A stretch of DNA of 64,000 bases from Syncephalastrum monosporum B8922 (lineage: Eukaryota > Mucoromycota > Mucoromycetes > Mucorales > Syncephalastraceae), in NCBI GenBank assembly GCA_000697355.1, contig JNEN01001275.1, positions 62,001-126,000 of the forward strand, written 5' to 3'. The notes below the pieces were generated by a model. The model did no database searches. It saw only the letters and a program-made list of their open reading frames with translations, and was not told the origin of the DNA. The stretch's first letter is position 1. The number at the start of each line of letters is the position of its first letter. The translations under genes and the position numbers were made by a program. Below are positions 33,574-43,706 of the stretch, piece by piece.

Positions 33574-35091
33574 TTGCTTCCATGTATATCTTATAACAAT
33601 TTTAACAATGCTTCTCTATATTGAGTACGGTAGTATGACGTTTGGGATATGCGCGACGAATTTGTAATGAAAAGCTTATGGCTACTGTGTCCCTTTTCAT
33701 GTCAATCACGGTTCCTTTTATAGAACTATTCAAGATGAAGCTGCTTGTAATCCTTGGCATGATAGGGGAGGCCGACATGGTGTTTGTGATTCGATGCTAT
33801 ATAGGATGATGCTGCGGAAGCGCCTACTGCGAGAAAAGGACGCATCAGCCAAATTCAAGACTATGGCCCTTTTGCTGATTGGCTCCATAGTTATATGTAT
33901 ACACTTCTTTTCTCGTACAATCCTTCATACCTGATGTTCAAGTACCCGTGATACGCCATGCTCGTAGCGGAAACGGCTATTGTTAAAGAACGATGCCGCA
34001 AAACTGCCGGTTTCAGTCCCAGCAGGAGGGAATATGCCCAAGGCCGCCGAAAAGTTCTCCGTGTGAGGGCAGGGTTCATATCAGCAACTAGCAAAGCCTA
34101 TCGCCTTTAACGCCAGTTGACTGATCTCCTCGTCTATAGCATCTGGTAGTCCAATTGCTACTAGTGCTTGCATTGTAAACCGTCATAATAGACCGACGTA
34201 CTTGCATTGAGCACATGAGAAAAGGAATCGTCGCGTGTCAAGAGTTGAGGGACGTGCGCAGCATGTATTTTCGCGATTTAAAAGGCCTATGCAAATACTC
34301 TGTTTCCAAGTCCTACGCCTCTTATTCCTCTCGTGTAACGCCAGTTCCCATACAGTACGTACAATGCTTCCCAAAGTTGCAGCATTGGTCTGTATTAGGT
34401 TTAGGACGACTTCTCTTGTCTGGTTGAATCCATCTCGATCTAAACCTAAGCATATATGGATCCCGCGGAGTAGGCTGTCGCCAGCCCGAGCGCCCTTCTG
34501 CACGTGAAATAGAAACATCTGAAGAAACACTGGTTTTATACTGTTACCCTGACGGCTGTAATGGCTGGTCATCTTGGTTGATAAGAATAAAGGAAATCAG
34601 GCCATTCCCAATTAGTTACAACATGGAGCAGGAAAAATTTGCTGCACATATTAGCATATAGTTGGATGGTCGGTGACACTGCACGCTGCAAGTCCCTTTT
34701 GATTGCATAGCATAGTGTGTATTTCCCATATCAGAAGCGTACACTAGAAGAATATGTTATCACCTATATGGTCGTCAAGAATGAGGCCGTGGATCGTGTA
34801 TACAACTTGATTCACCCATGGTAAGGGTAGAAAACTAAAACCGCGCACAGAAAAAGTACCACGACGAGAGGAGAGAGAGCATGTACTTTAAAAACGACAC
34901 CTCTGTGGGAGAGCGCGTGCAAAACGCGTGAGAGAATTAGCATACAACGACGATGATCAGTTTATCAGGAGAGCGCACACACACACACACACAGAAGCCA
35001 GATAAAGCAAAAATCAATCCCAGATCGTGTGCAACCCAATTTCCCAGACGCTCATTCCTCCCCGAACTTCAGACTTGGCAGACATACGCTC
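33574..35091. other. Gene-poor region with a broken gene
   Basis: About 1.5 kb without an intact gene. The minus-strand remnant described separately occupies 33726-34173 and perhaps up to 34572. A (CA)n tract lies at about 34976-34993, just upstream of VPS20. Confidence 0.5.
33726..34173 (-). pseudogene. Probable degenerate gene fragment
   Basis: On the minus strand a frame opening at 34173 (MQALVAIGLPDAIDEEISQL) runs into an in-frame TGA at 34083-34081. It then stays open for 51 more codons in the same frame with protein-like content (NFSAALGIFPPAGTETGSF, FRYEHGVSRVLEHQ) to a GTATGA donor-like site at 33930. A further protein-like piece ending LPYHAKDYKQLHLE (stop 33728-33726) follows a CGCAG acceptor, but the splice would not keep phase. 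An upstream frame (34572-34183) may belong to the same gene. Family unknown. One stop and a phase break suggest a pseudogene, though sequencing errors could give the same picture. Confidence 0.3.
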
Positions 35092-36040
35092 ATGGGGGCC
35101 AACTCGTCGAAACACAAGATCACCGCGCAAGACAGAGCTATTCTCGACCTCAAAGTCCAGAGAGACAAGCTCAAGAAGTACCAAAAAAGTGTGCGTCATT
35201 GCCCTCCTCCATTGTAAAACTCACTCCCCTCCCCACAGATCAATGTTGTCCTGGAAAAGGAAGTCGACATTGCGCGTCAAGCTCTCGCCAAGGGTGACAA
35301 GAAGCGGGCTTTGCTCGCGCTGAGAAAAAAGAAGTATCAGGAGCAGCTTCTGGAAAAGACGGACCAGCAGCTGCTGAACCTCGAAGAACTGGTAATACAT
35401 ATACGCTGCCTCTATTCTGTTCCATAAGCTAATCCCTTGCATGGGGGTTTTAGACGCAATCGGTCGAATATGCCTTGGTTGAGAAGCAAGTGCTGGACGG
35501 TCTCAAGTCGGGCAATGCTGTTCTCAAAGAGATCCACAAGGAAACCTCGATTGAGGCGGTCGAGAAACTCATGGATGATACTGCGGATGCCATTGCTTAT
35601 CAGAACGTACGTTATCGCACTCGTCGCGTATGTCTTTTTTGTTTCTTTTCTTTATTGACACTCTGATGTAGGAGGTGGATGAGATTTTGAGTGGACAAGT
35701 CTCGAACGAAGACGAAGAAGAGATTGAGCGTGAGCTAGCCGCGCTGCAAGAGCAGGAGGTAAGCATATCAGCTACAGCGTTTATATAGCTTTTTTTGACT
35801 CACTCTCTTTGCGTGTAGCTGGAGGCCGAGTTACCCAATGTGCCCGCTGAACGACTACCCGAAACCGAGCCCACCCTCCCCGAGGTCCCGTCGCACGAGC
35901 CATCCGAACCTACTGCTCAGCCTGCCAAAGGTAATGCTGTTGCAAGAAAAGCGCTGCCTGTTTACTCGCTCTTATTCATGCTCGTTTTCATTCAATCAGG
36001 AAAAGAGAAGCCTCAAAAGGAAGCCATGCTTGCCTCCTAA
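35092..36040 (+). CDS. VPS20: ESCRT-III subunit Vps20/CHMP6
   Basis: Predicted 214-residue Snf7-family protein that nucleates ESCRT-III on endosomal membranes. Six exons: 35092-35190, 35239-35391, 35454-35606, 35672-35758, 35819-35930, 36000-36040. The N terminus MGANSSKHKIT has the Gly-2 and Ser/Thr context of an N-myristoylation signal, as known for Vps20/CHMP6. This is followed by the basic helix (AILDLKVQRDKLKKYQKS), the long coiled coil (RALLALRKKKYQEQLLEKT, LKSGNAVLKEIHKET) and an acidic Glu/Pro-rich C-terminal region. It overlaps no gene; its stop lies 73 bp from that of the convergent TRAX gene. Confidence 0.93.
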
Positions 36041-36112
36041 CAAGATCAATTCTTCTATGTCATACCCCGCGATAGCCCACGATTTGTTTTCTCTCATTTA
36101 TTTTATGGTATT

Positions 36113-37317
36113 TCAATCATCGGCCTCAACGTCCCTTTCTGCGTCGTAGCGCGCCTGATGGTCCCGAATAATGGCTTCATACATGTGCTTTGGATACTCG
36201 CTTCCTCGAATCTGGAATGTATAACATGCTATTGTCATCATATAACAATACAGAAATTAGTGTCATCGACTTTGGCCTCCTTTTCCTTTGTTTACCTCTT
36301 TCCACTTTGTTCAAGCTGCCATTGAGTGCACCCAGCTTCTTTCTCACAGGAGGTAATAACTGGCCCGCCAACAGCTCGAAGGCTACATATCCCATTGTAT
36401 CAGAATCAGAATAAGCTTTTTCAGAACCGATGGACTTGCCTGCTTTGATTTCTCTTAAAAAGCGACAGATTTTTAAGGCCTCATCGTATTCTCCGGAGGT
36501 GACGATCTGGATCGCATACCGCATGAGCTCGCCCGTGAAATCACCGAGACCCAGAATCTAGCGTAGGAGTGAATCAGTGTAACTCTCGGTATTTTGTTTA
36601 CGATGATAGCGTACATAGTCTGAATCTTGGACGTGGATCCACTACATGAACAAGGATAGATACACGATACAGCTGAGCACACATCCCCTTGAATTCCTTT
36701 TCAAAGTTTACCTGAATTCCTTGGTCATCTTGAAAGAGAGCGTCAATCTCTTGCTTTTTGATGAGTGTGCCGGTGGTCAAGTAGTGGTGGAATGCAACGG
36801 CTTCGATCTATGTACGGCTTCATTAACTCGTGCATAAACGTGAGATCTGCGACGGGCACGTACGAATTCTTCGAAACCGCCCGAGAAGCTCCTTGAATAG
36901 CTGAGTATGGGACATGTAGTGAGCACACGCATGTACACTAGACCACATGAAATAACACGCGAGTGACTTTACCGATAGTAGTTGACGCCTTGTACGTCGG
37001 GAGCGAGGTTTTTGAAAAGTTGAATGATCTCTTTCTGTTTATCGAGGGCTTCGCCGTAGTTGGGCTTCCGCTGCTTGGTGGCTCGGTGTAAGGCAAAGAC
37101 GTATTTTTTACTCTGTGCGGTAATGTCTCTAATGCGATTGTCAGAAAGGTCATGACACAGGCGCGTCTCAGGGCGTACCTTGACAGCTTGATTATCCTTT
37201 CGCGTCTGTCATACTGAGCATGGTAAGTTAAACGAAACGTGGCATGATCCGACAACAAGAGCATACGTGTTTGTCGAGGGTATCGCGACATTCGGTGAAG
37301 AACTGAGGAATGTCCAT
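36113..37317 (-). CDS. TSNAX: Translin-associated factor X (TRAX)
   Basis: Predicted 259-residue translin-family protein; with translin it forms the C3PO RNase complex. Eight exons: 37317-37267, 37213-37179, 37128-36973, 36900-36864, 36807-36712, 36641-36615, 36557-36296, 36228-36113. Motifs: RRERIIKLSRDITAQSKKYVFALHR, FSGGFEEFIEAVAFHHYL, GLGDFTGELMRYAI, and the C-terminal RACYTFQIRGSEYPKHM, which is characteristic of TRAX and absent from translin. One exon is only 27 nt (WIHVQDSDY). Acidic active-site residues of TRAX would lie in the EEFIEA region; I do not assign them individually. No translin gene is in the window. Confidence 0.93.
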
Positions 37318-37442
37318 TTTCCTGTGTTGTTTTCTCGGAAGAGTGAAAATGAAAAATACAGACGCGCCTGGTTTCCCCTCTCTCTTTTTGTCGTCTCTTG
37401 AAATTCTACTATTCTTTTTTTTTTATTATTTTACTCGACAAA

Positions 37443-38352
37443 ATGGTAAGCAACTTATCAGTCCGTGCGGGAGCGTAAGTTAAAAAAAACGGCAACTTCG
37501 GTTTTGAAAGCCTTCCAAGACTGCCCTTGTTCTTGTCGACATTCAGAACGATTTCCTAGAGACAGGCTCGTTAGCTGTCCCTGATGCTTCGCTCATCCTG
37601 CCCGCCGTGCAAGACCTCATTCGGCTCTGTAAAGAAAAGGAAGCCTTGGTGATAGCCACGCAGGTACCTCGTCTTGTTCTTCACAGCACTGGATGCTGAC
37701 CTGGAAACCAAAAACAAACCTATCTGCGCAGGACTGGCATCCAAAGGATCACATCAGCTTTGCGTCCAACCATGGTGCAAAACCTTTCGCCCAAATTTTA
37801 ATTCAGGACGGCGGCAGGGAGCTCAAACAGATTCTCTGGCCCGAACACTGTGTGGTACCATCATGCCATCTTATAATATTTATATATGTTCTTAAAATAC
37901 TCACTCCAATCTTTTATTAGCAAGACACACAAGGCGCTGAACTGGCCAAAGAGATCCCCTTGAACGACATCACTCATTTTATAAAGAAGGTAACTTGGAT
38001 CTCTAGTCTGTCCCTTTAATTATTGAATGTGAGTGCGTACATCCCATAGGGCACAAACCAACGCGTGGATTCATACAGTGCTTTTGCTGACAACAATTAC
38101 GATGAAATCACCCCGCTTGCCAAGATTCTCTACCAAAACAGGATCGAGACGGTGGTGGTGGTCGGCCTGGCCGCGGATTACTGCGTCAAAATGACCTGTC
38201 TGGACTCTATCAAGTTTGGCTTCAAGACTGTCCTCGTTCGCGAAGGCACACGTGCGGTGTACCCGCAGCATGTCGATGTCACCATGGATGAACTGACCGC
38301 CAAAGGAGTCGACATTATCGGTTTGAGAGATATCACTCGGTATTTCGAGTAG
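37443..38352 (+). CDS. PNC1: Nicotinamidase
   Basis: Predicted 216-residue isochorismatase-fold nicotinamidase that deamidates nicotinamide to nicotinate in NAD salvage. Five exons: 37443-37445, 37511-37663, 37732-37854, 37921-37989, 38050-38352. The first coding exon is only the ATG: ATG is followed directly by GTAAGC, and the next exon begins CCTTCCAAG after an AAAG acceptor. The catalytic triad is visible: Asp11 in LVDIQNDF, Lys116 before GTNQRVDSY, and Cys161 in GLAADYCVK. Zinc ligands fit DWHPKDH (Asp53, His55, His59). TRAX starts 125 bp away on the other strand, so the two share a short bidirectional promoter. Confidence 0.93.
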
Positions 38353-38634
38353 GACTCGTGAACGCCACTGTATACGGGTCTTCATGAGTGCTTGATATGT
38401 ACTTTTTGAGGATGTGACTGATACCTCTCGAGGATAGCGCGTGTATGAGTCAATAAAAAGACAAGCCGAATGGCGCGTGTATTTCTAGAAAAGGACGTGT
38501 TCATGCAATGCACCTTTTGGGTCGAGGTGTCGGTTGGACAAGGAACATAACTCAGCTCACCCAGCAAAAAAGAAAAAAAAATGGAGTGAACAATTCAGAC
38601 TGCGCTCACCTTTTACCCATTCCACACAGGTCTG

Positions 38635-41600
38635 ATGGTCACCTTACGCGACATCCAGCGGTCGGTCACCCAGACGATACGCAACGCCACGGCGGATTCG
38701 GATGGACAGGACACGCTCGACGTCATTGACGCCTTTCTCGACAGCCGCAAGGCCAGCACAGCTCCAGCCACGCCCGCCGAGATGGCAGCCGCGGACCGTC
38801 TCTCGGCCGATCTCTACGACGTATGCGACAAGACGGTCCTGCAGCCCCCCGAGGCGGCCCTCGTGTCGAGCCAGCCGGTCGCCCTCCGCTTGCACAACCA
38901 GCACTTTCTGATACTGCGCTTCATTCGCCAGCTTCTGCCCGTCTTGGGGCCCAGTCGCATCTTTGGCGATTGGTGGACTCCCGTCCTCAAGCCGATCCTT
39001 TCGTCCGCTTCCTACACAGACCAGATCAAAAACGAATCGCGCTCCATCCTCGCCGATTGTCTTGTTCTTGAGCAGCGCCAGGAAGGCGACGAGAAGCCGT
39101 ACTGCGAAATCATCATGGACGAATACCTGGCTTGGGCCGAGAACTATCACCACCGAGAGCAGGAACTGCTCGACAAGTCCTTCGAGGACAAGTCTTTTGA
39201 GCAAGACGAAACAACGCGGCTGCGTCTGCAGCACCAGGCCCTGCTTGAGCTCGAGCAGGACGAGTGGTCGAAAAACATCGTGTCCGTCCTCATGACGTTT
39301 GGGGCCCAGGCAACCAAGGTAACGAAGGCAACACATCCGCATGCCATCCTGCATTTAGCGAATCTATTGACTTTATTGACGTGCGCATGCCCAGCAATTC
39401 TTCATGATTCTCAATCGTTACTTCGTGTCCAGCAAACATCGCCTGCAGATCGTCTATCTTTTAAGTGGTTTCCTTTTGCGCAAGGTAAATCATTGCATTA
39501 TCTACCGCTTCTATCTACCATCTACCTCTATCTCCTGCTTACCTATTTCATCTCTCTTTAGCGTACGCACCTGCATGAAATCCTAGAGACAAATTTATTC
39601 GAATCGATGCTCAAGTCACTGATGGTAAGCTACATAAGACGCATCCCCGAACAAATCACTGATTCAGATTTAAGTATGATAACTCGACGACGTTGATTGC
39701 GATATCAGTCACGAATCTCATCATGCTTCTCCCCCGCATCTGCACGTCGCTGCCTCCATTCCTTCCCCGTCTCTTTTACATCTTTGCACGTGCGCTCTGC
39801 TGGGATCAACTTCGAGACATTCGACGCAAACAAGGCCAGTCCGCCGACCGAACCACACAAGCACAAGCGAAACAAGCCGCTGCCAACGACTGGGACTGTG
39901 CTGGTAAGCATTGTCAAATGGGAGACAAAGGGGGATGCGAAAAACTGATGCCAAGCTAGATTATACCTTCTCCAAACTCTCTGCTCCTCCATCCAATCCC
40001 CAGACCGGTCTCTTGTTTACCTCGCTCTATGGCTTATACCCTTGTAACTTTCTGAAATTCCTCCACAAACCGTATGCCTATTTCGAGGAGTACGACTTTA
40101 GTATACCCGAAGAATTTGATGAGGAGACTTTTCGTGCGAGAACTATTGTAAGTGAAATGAGAACAACTGGAAAAAAGGAGAGAGAGAGAGCTACACTGCT
40201 TAGATTTCAAATCGTCTAACCTCTATATAGGCACAAGTGACACGCCATATGCTACATCCAAATCTTGTCATGATGGATACCGAAACGGAGCTGACCGATC
40301 GCTCACGATGGATGAAAATGGAGTCACCCGATATCATGGCGCAAATCATGAGTCTGGATCTCACAAATGCTGCCAGTCGCGTCGCTTTTAGTTCGGCTGT
40401 CGACACAGTGCGTGGCTCACAAGAAGACTTACTCGACGACAATGTCTGGAAGCATTATACCGACCAAACCCTGCCAGAGACACACACTGCAACGAATACC
40501 GATGAGAATGAGTCTCCTACCGAGGAGTCGGCACAGATCACCGAGGCACATGTGTCTGAAAAGCAGGAGACGACCGAATCGCCTGCAGCCGTGCCCACCC
40601 CACCTGCGGTGACGGTCCAGAGCATCCTTCAGCTGCACAAAGCCCTCAAGAGTGGTACCGAGGTCCTCCTCGGAGACGATGTCTGGGATGCTGACCTCGA
40701 ACATTTGGCATCCCCGTCGCCCTCCAACCCTGCCTCGCCTCCTTTCCCAGATCCCGTCTCGCTTTCAGCCGCGGCCGCAACCCTGACAGGCGAGGCCAGC
40801 GCAGAGCAGGACAGTGACGGTGCAGTGGATGCAGGCGTGTATCCCGCCAGCGGTGCCATGTCGTCAAATGAAACCAAACTGTTGATCGCCGCCCTCAAGC
40901 GGGAAGTTTTGCTTCTTCGGAACGAGCTCAATTTTGAGCTCTTTGTCAAGCAGCAGCATCTTCAGCACATGGGACGATTGCACCGCGAACACGTATCCGA
41001 TAGCTCAGTCGAGGCCGAGCGGCAAAGAACCGTAGGTAGACCCATGGGCCAAGGTGGATAGAGAGACTGACATCCCTCATGGGTTATTAGTACAATGCGA
41101 CGCGTATCCTGAAAGCCCAGCTGGCCCAGGCCACGGATGCCTTGACCAAGCTCAAGTCTGAGTCGGCCAAGACAAAGCAGAAGCATGTCAAATGGGAAGA
41201 CGAGCAATCGAGTAAGCTGCGCAACTACCGTGAACGATGGAAGGCGTGGCAGGCCGAAATGGAAGCCGCACGGCAACAACTGGCAGATTATGAAAAGCGC
41301 TTCTCGGACCAGAGTGCCCAGTTAGCCGAAGTGCAGCAGCGGTAAGGAGCATGGCCGGCCACCTCGCAATCTGTGCCTGATTATGAAACCCGTTATGTAG
41401 TGCCTTTGACCTCGAAAACGAACTCAAGACGCGTGAGCCTCAGCTCAAGAAAGCAGAGGAGCTGGAAATCCGTGTAAATCAGCTAACACAGCAAATGCTC
41501 CTCTGGTAAATAATACTCCACACATCCATAATCGAGTGACAAGAGATTGACGCGCAAGAATCATTAGGGATAAAGACCTGGTACAGCTCGATGAACAAAA

Positions 41601-42121
41601 ACGGTGCATCAAGGTGCTTCTCTCGGAATGGCAAAACAAGGAAGAGCTGATCCGGAGTCTGGAGAACACCAACAAGAGGCTGCTCTCCAACGAAAGGTAA
41701 GGCAAGGCAACAATGTGTTTCATATTGGCTTGACATGCATCATTAGTACATACCAAGCGGAACAGGGCCATTTGCAAGAGCAGCTCAAAGAGTTGCAAGA
41801 AAGACAGACTGTGATCCAGTCCTCAGCTGCAGACGCTCAAAACGTAAGGTGGTGTCATACCCAACGTGATTGATATTCACACTTTTTTTATTATTATTAT
41901 CAGTCCACGTCCAGCAAGAAGCAAACGGAACAGTTACGTGAAGCCATGCGAGCTTTGCAAAAGAAGCTGGAGGAGCTCGAGGTAAGAAGCGTAAGGTGAC
42001 CCTTTTAAGCACCGTATTAACTGTCCTTTTTTAGGTGGAGAAATTGGAATGGGAAGCGCAAAAAGAAGCCCTCACGATGGAAACTCATACTGGCGTGAAA
42101 GAAGAAAGCTCTGCATGCTAA
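38635..42121 (+). CDS. TSC1: Hamartin, tuberous sclerosis complex subunit 1
   Basis: Predicted 933-residue hamartin. With TSC2 it restrains Rheb and TORC1 on lysosome/vacuole membranes. Twelve exons: 38635-39318, 39395-39484, 39562-39624, 39675-39903, 39960-40147, 40231-41031, 41091-41341, 41401-41505, 41568-41696, 41747-41843, 41904-41981, 42035-42121. The N-terminal hamartin core is clear: QFFMILNRYFVSSKHRLQIV, HLHEILETNLFESMLKSLM, NLIMLLPRICTSLPPFLPRL and TSLYGLYPCNFLKFLHKPY. A Ser/Pro-rich middle part follows, then a long C-terminal coiled coil (residues about 660-930). The first exon holds an internal near-duplicate, DKSFEDKSFEQDE. TSC2 is not in the window. Confidence 0.93.
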
Positions 42122-42655
42122 ATACATTTACGACGGACATGGCTGTACAAAGACAAAAAGATACATCAAATGTGTATACATACAAATAATACATATACAT
42201 ATACCATACAAAGGCTCGATGTCGACGTTTTTTTTTTTTTCTTTTCGCTTCGTGTTCTTGTTCACGGAATATGCGCCTTTCGTTGAGGCATGCTCTCCTC
42301 CTGTGGTCTTAGTCCGTGATGATGGCTCTGTTAGTGTTCCATACCTTTCCATATTATACATGGAGACTCTATTTAGGGATACTCGCTAATACATTGCATA
42401 CTTTCCAGTTTCAGTATGGTTTATTTAACCAAGCAAAATACATGCCCGTAAATAGAGGAACACAGTGAGTGAATCGACGAGCTCCTCATCAACATGGTGA
42501 GTGCGGGTCAACCGTACCCGACAGATCATATACAAGGGAATATAAAATAAACAAAAGCAGGGCAGGGCGGAACGAGGTACAAGCAAGAAAAGACGAGAGA
42601 GTAGAGCGGGGATGTGTGAAAAGCGAGGTATGTGAGTGATATATAAAGGAAATAA
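42122..42655. other. Convergent 3' flank of TSC1 and an unknown gene
   Basis: A/T-rich 3' flanks with a 13-T run near 42228-42240. No supported gene. Confidence 0.5.
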
Positions 42656-43360
42656 TTAGTAGTTGATTCTGGCAAAGCCAGGCCGCTCGAGTTTGATCTG
42701 CGGCATGGGATTCTCGACCTCGTGTGGAACGACCATGGTCTTGAGCGTCGTTTTGACCTCCTTGACACGGATACCCCGGTACATGAGCTCGGCTCTGCCG
42801 TCGTCGGGCATGTCCTCTGTCTGTACCTCGGGTATAGTTTCGTCTGTGCTTTTTTTCTCCAACGTGATCTCGTCCTTGGAGGATGCCTTGTTGGCCAGCC
42901 AGGCAAAACGAGCCGACATTGACGAAGACGACCGCCTGGGCCGAGTGGCTGTCTTTGTGGTAGGGCTTTTGTCGTCTTGTTGTGTGGAGGGGGATGCACT
43001 GGCAGCAGACGACCGCCAGGAGAGACGATTACCGAAAAATGCGGAAGATGTTTTCTTTGCCCGCTCTCCGGGCTCGTTAACATCATTCTTGGGTACAATC
43101 GATGCATGGCCGAGGGAGAGCGAGCTCGGTGGTGCTCCTCGATTGCTGGACATTTGCACTGCGGCTGCAATCACGGACGACATGGTTTCTAGACTGATTT
43201 CCTGCTGTGCTGGTTTTTCAAAGTAGGTCGCATTGGTCGGCGGCTGTCCATGCTCAGGACTTTCATTGGGCGTGGAGGGGGGTGATGCCGATCCGTCGGT
43301 CGAAGTAGATATCTTTCCGACGACTGCGTTGTCGAAAGATGATTTGGACGAGTGCATCAT
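42656..43360 (-). CDS. Hypothetical Ser-rich basic protein
   Basis: Single open frame of 234 residues that I do not recognise. The first 150 residues are Ser/Pro/Thr-rich and look disordered, with several basophilic-kinase-type sites (RPRRSSSSMS, NRLSWRSS). The last 60 residues look more ordered and conserved-like: DGRAELMYRGIRVKEVKTTLKTMVVPHEVENPMPQIKLERPGF. Composition and codon use match the neighbouring genes, and the frame is uninterrupted over 700 bp, so it is probably real. No membrane segment or known domain is visible. Function unknown. Confidence 0.7.
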   Translation of the reverse strand: MMHSSKSSFDNAVVGKISTSTDGSASPPSTPNESPEHGQPPTNATYFEKPAQQEISLETMSSVIAAAVQMSSNRGAPPSSLSLGHASIVPKNDVNEPGERAKKTSSAFFGNRLSWRSSAASASPSTQQDDKSPTTKTATRPRRSSSSMSARFAWLANKASSKDEITLEKKSTDETIPEVQTEDMPDDGRAELMYRGIRVKEVKTTLKTMVVPHEVENPMPQIKLERPGFARINY

Positions 43361-43706
43361 TATTAAAGGTAAGTCTCAGCGAAGGAAACGAACGGAAGGA
43401 AAGCAAAAAAGATGCGTTCACGTTCCTGAAGCTTCGGGTTGCACCACTCTTTTTCCAACAAATGGGTGTAACCTGACTTGTGGTCCCGACCCTATATTTG
43501 GGTTCTCGTCTTAATGAAGGACTGCAGTAAAGATCGAGTCTAGCACAACGCCCAGGAGCGTCAAATGAACGCGTAGTCAAGCACACGCTATTCCCTCGCT
43601 TGGGATCCATTATTTGCCCATTTATGTTCTTTATTTACTGATAATCGCACGAAACTGGGTGCTACGTCAAAACAGTATAAGAAGCATCGCCTGACTGATA
43701 AAGTTT
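43361..43706. other. Intergenic between two minus-strand genes
   Basis: About 345 bp containing the 5' flank of the Ser-rich gene and the 3' flank of the F-box gene. Nothing else seen. Confidence 0.5.

Noticed and set aside
34081..34083. In-frame TGA considered as a selenocysteine codon
   Set aside because: No recoding element was recognised, the family is unknown, and the surrounding pieces show other damage.
36229..36295. Apparent frameshift near the TRAX C terminus
   Set aside because: Using acceptor CAATAG before 36228 restores RACYTFQIRGSEYPKHM in phase.
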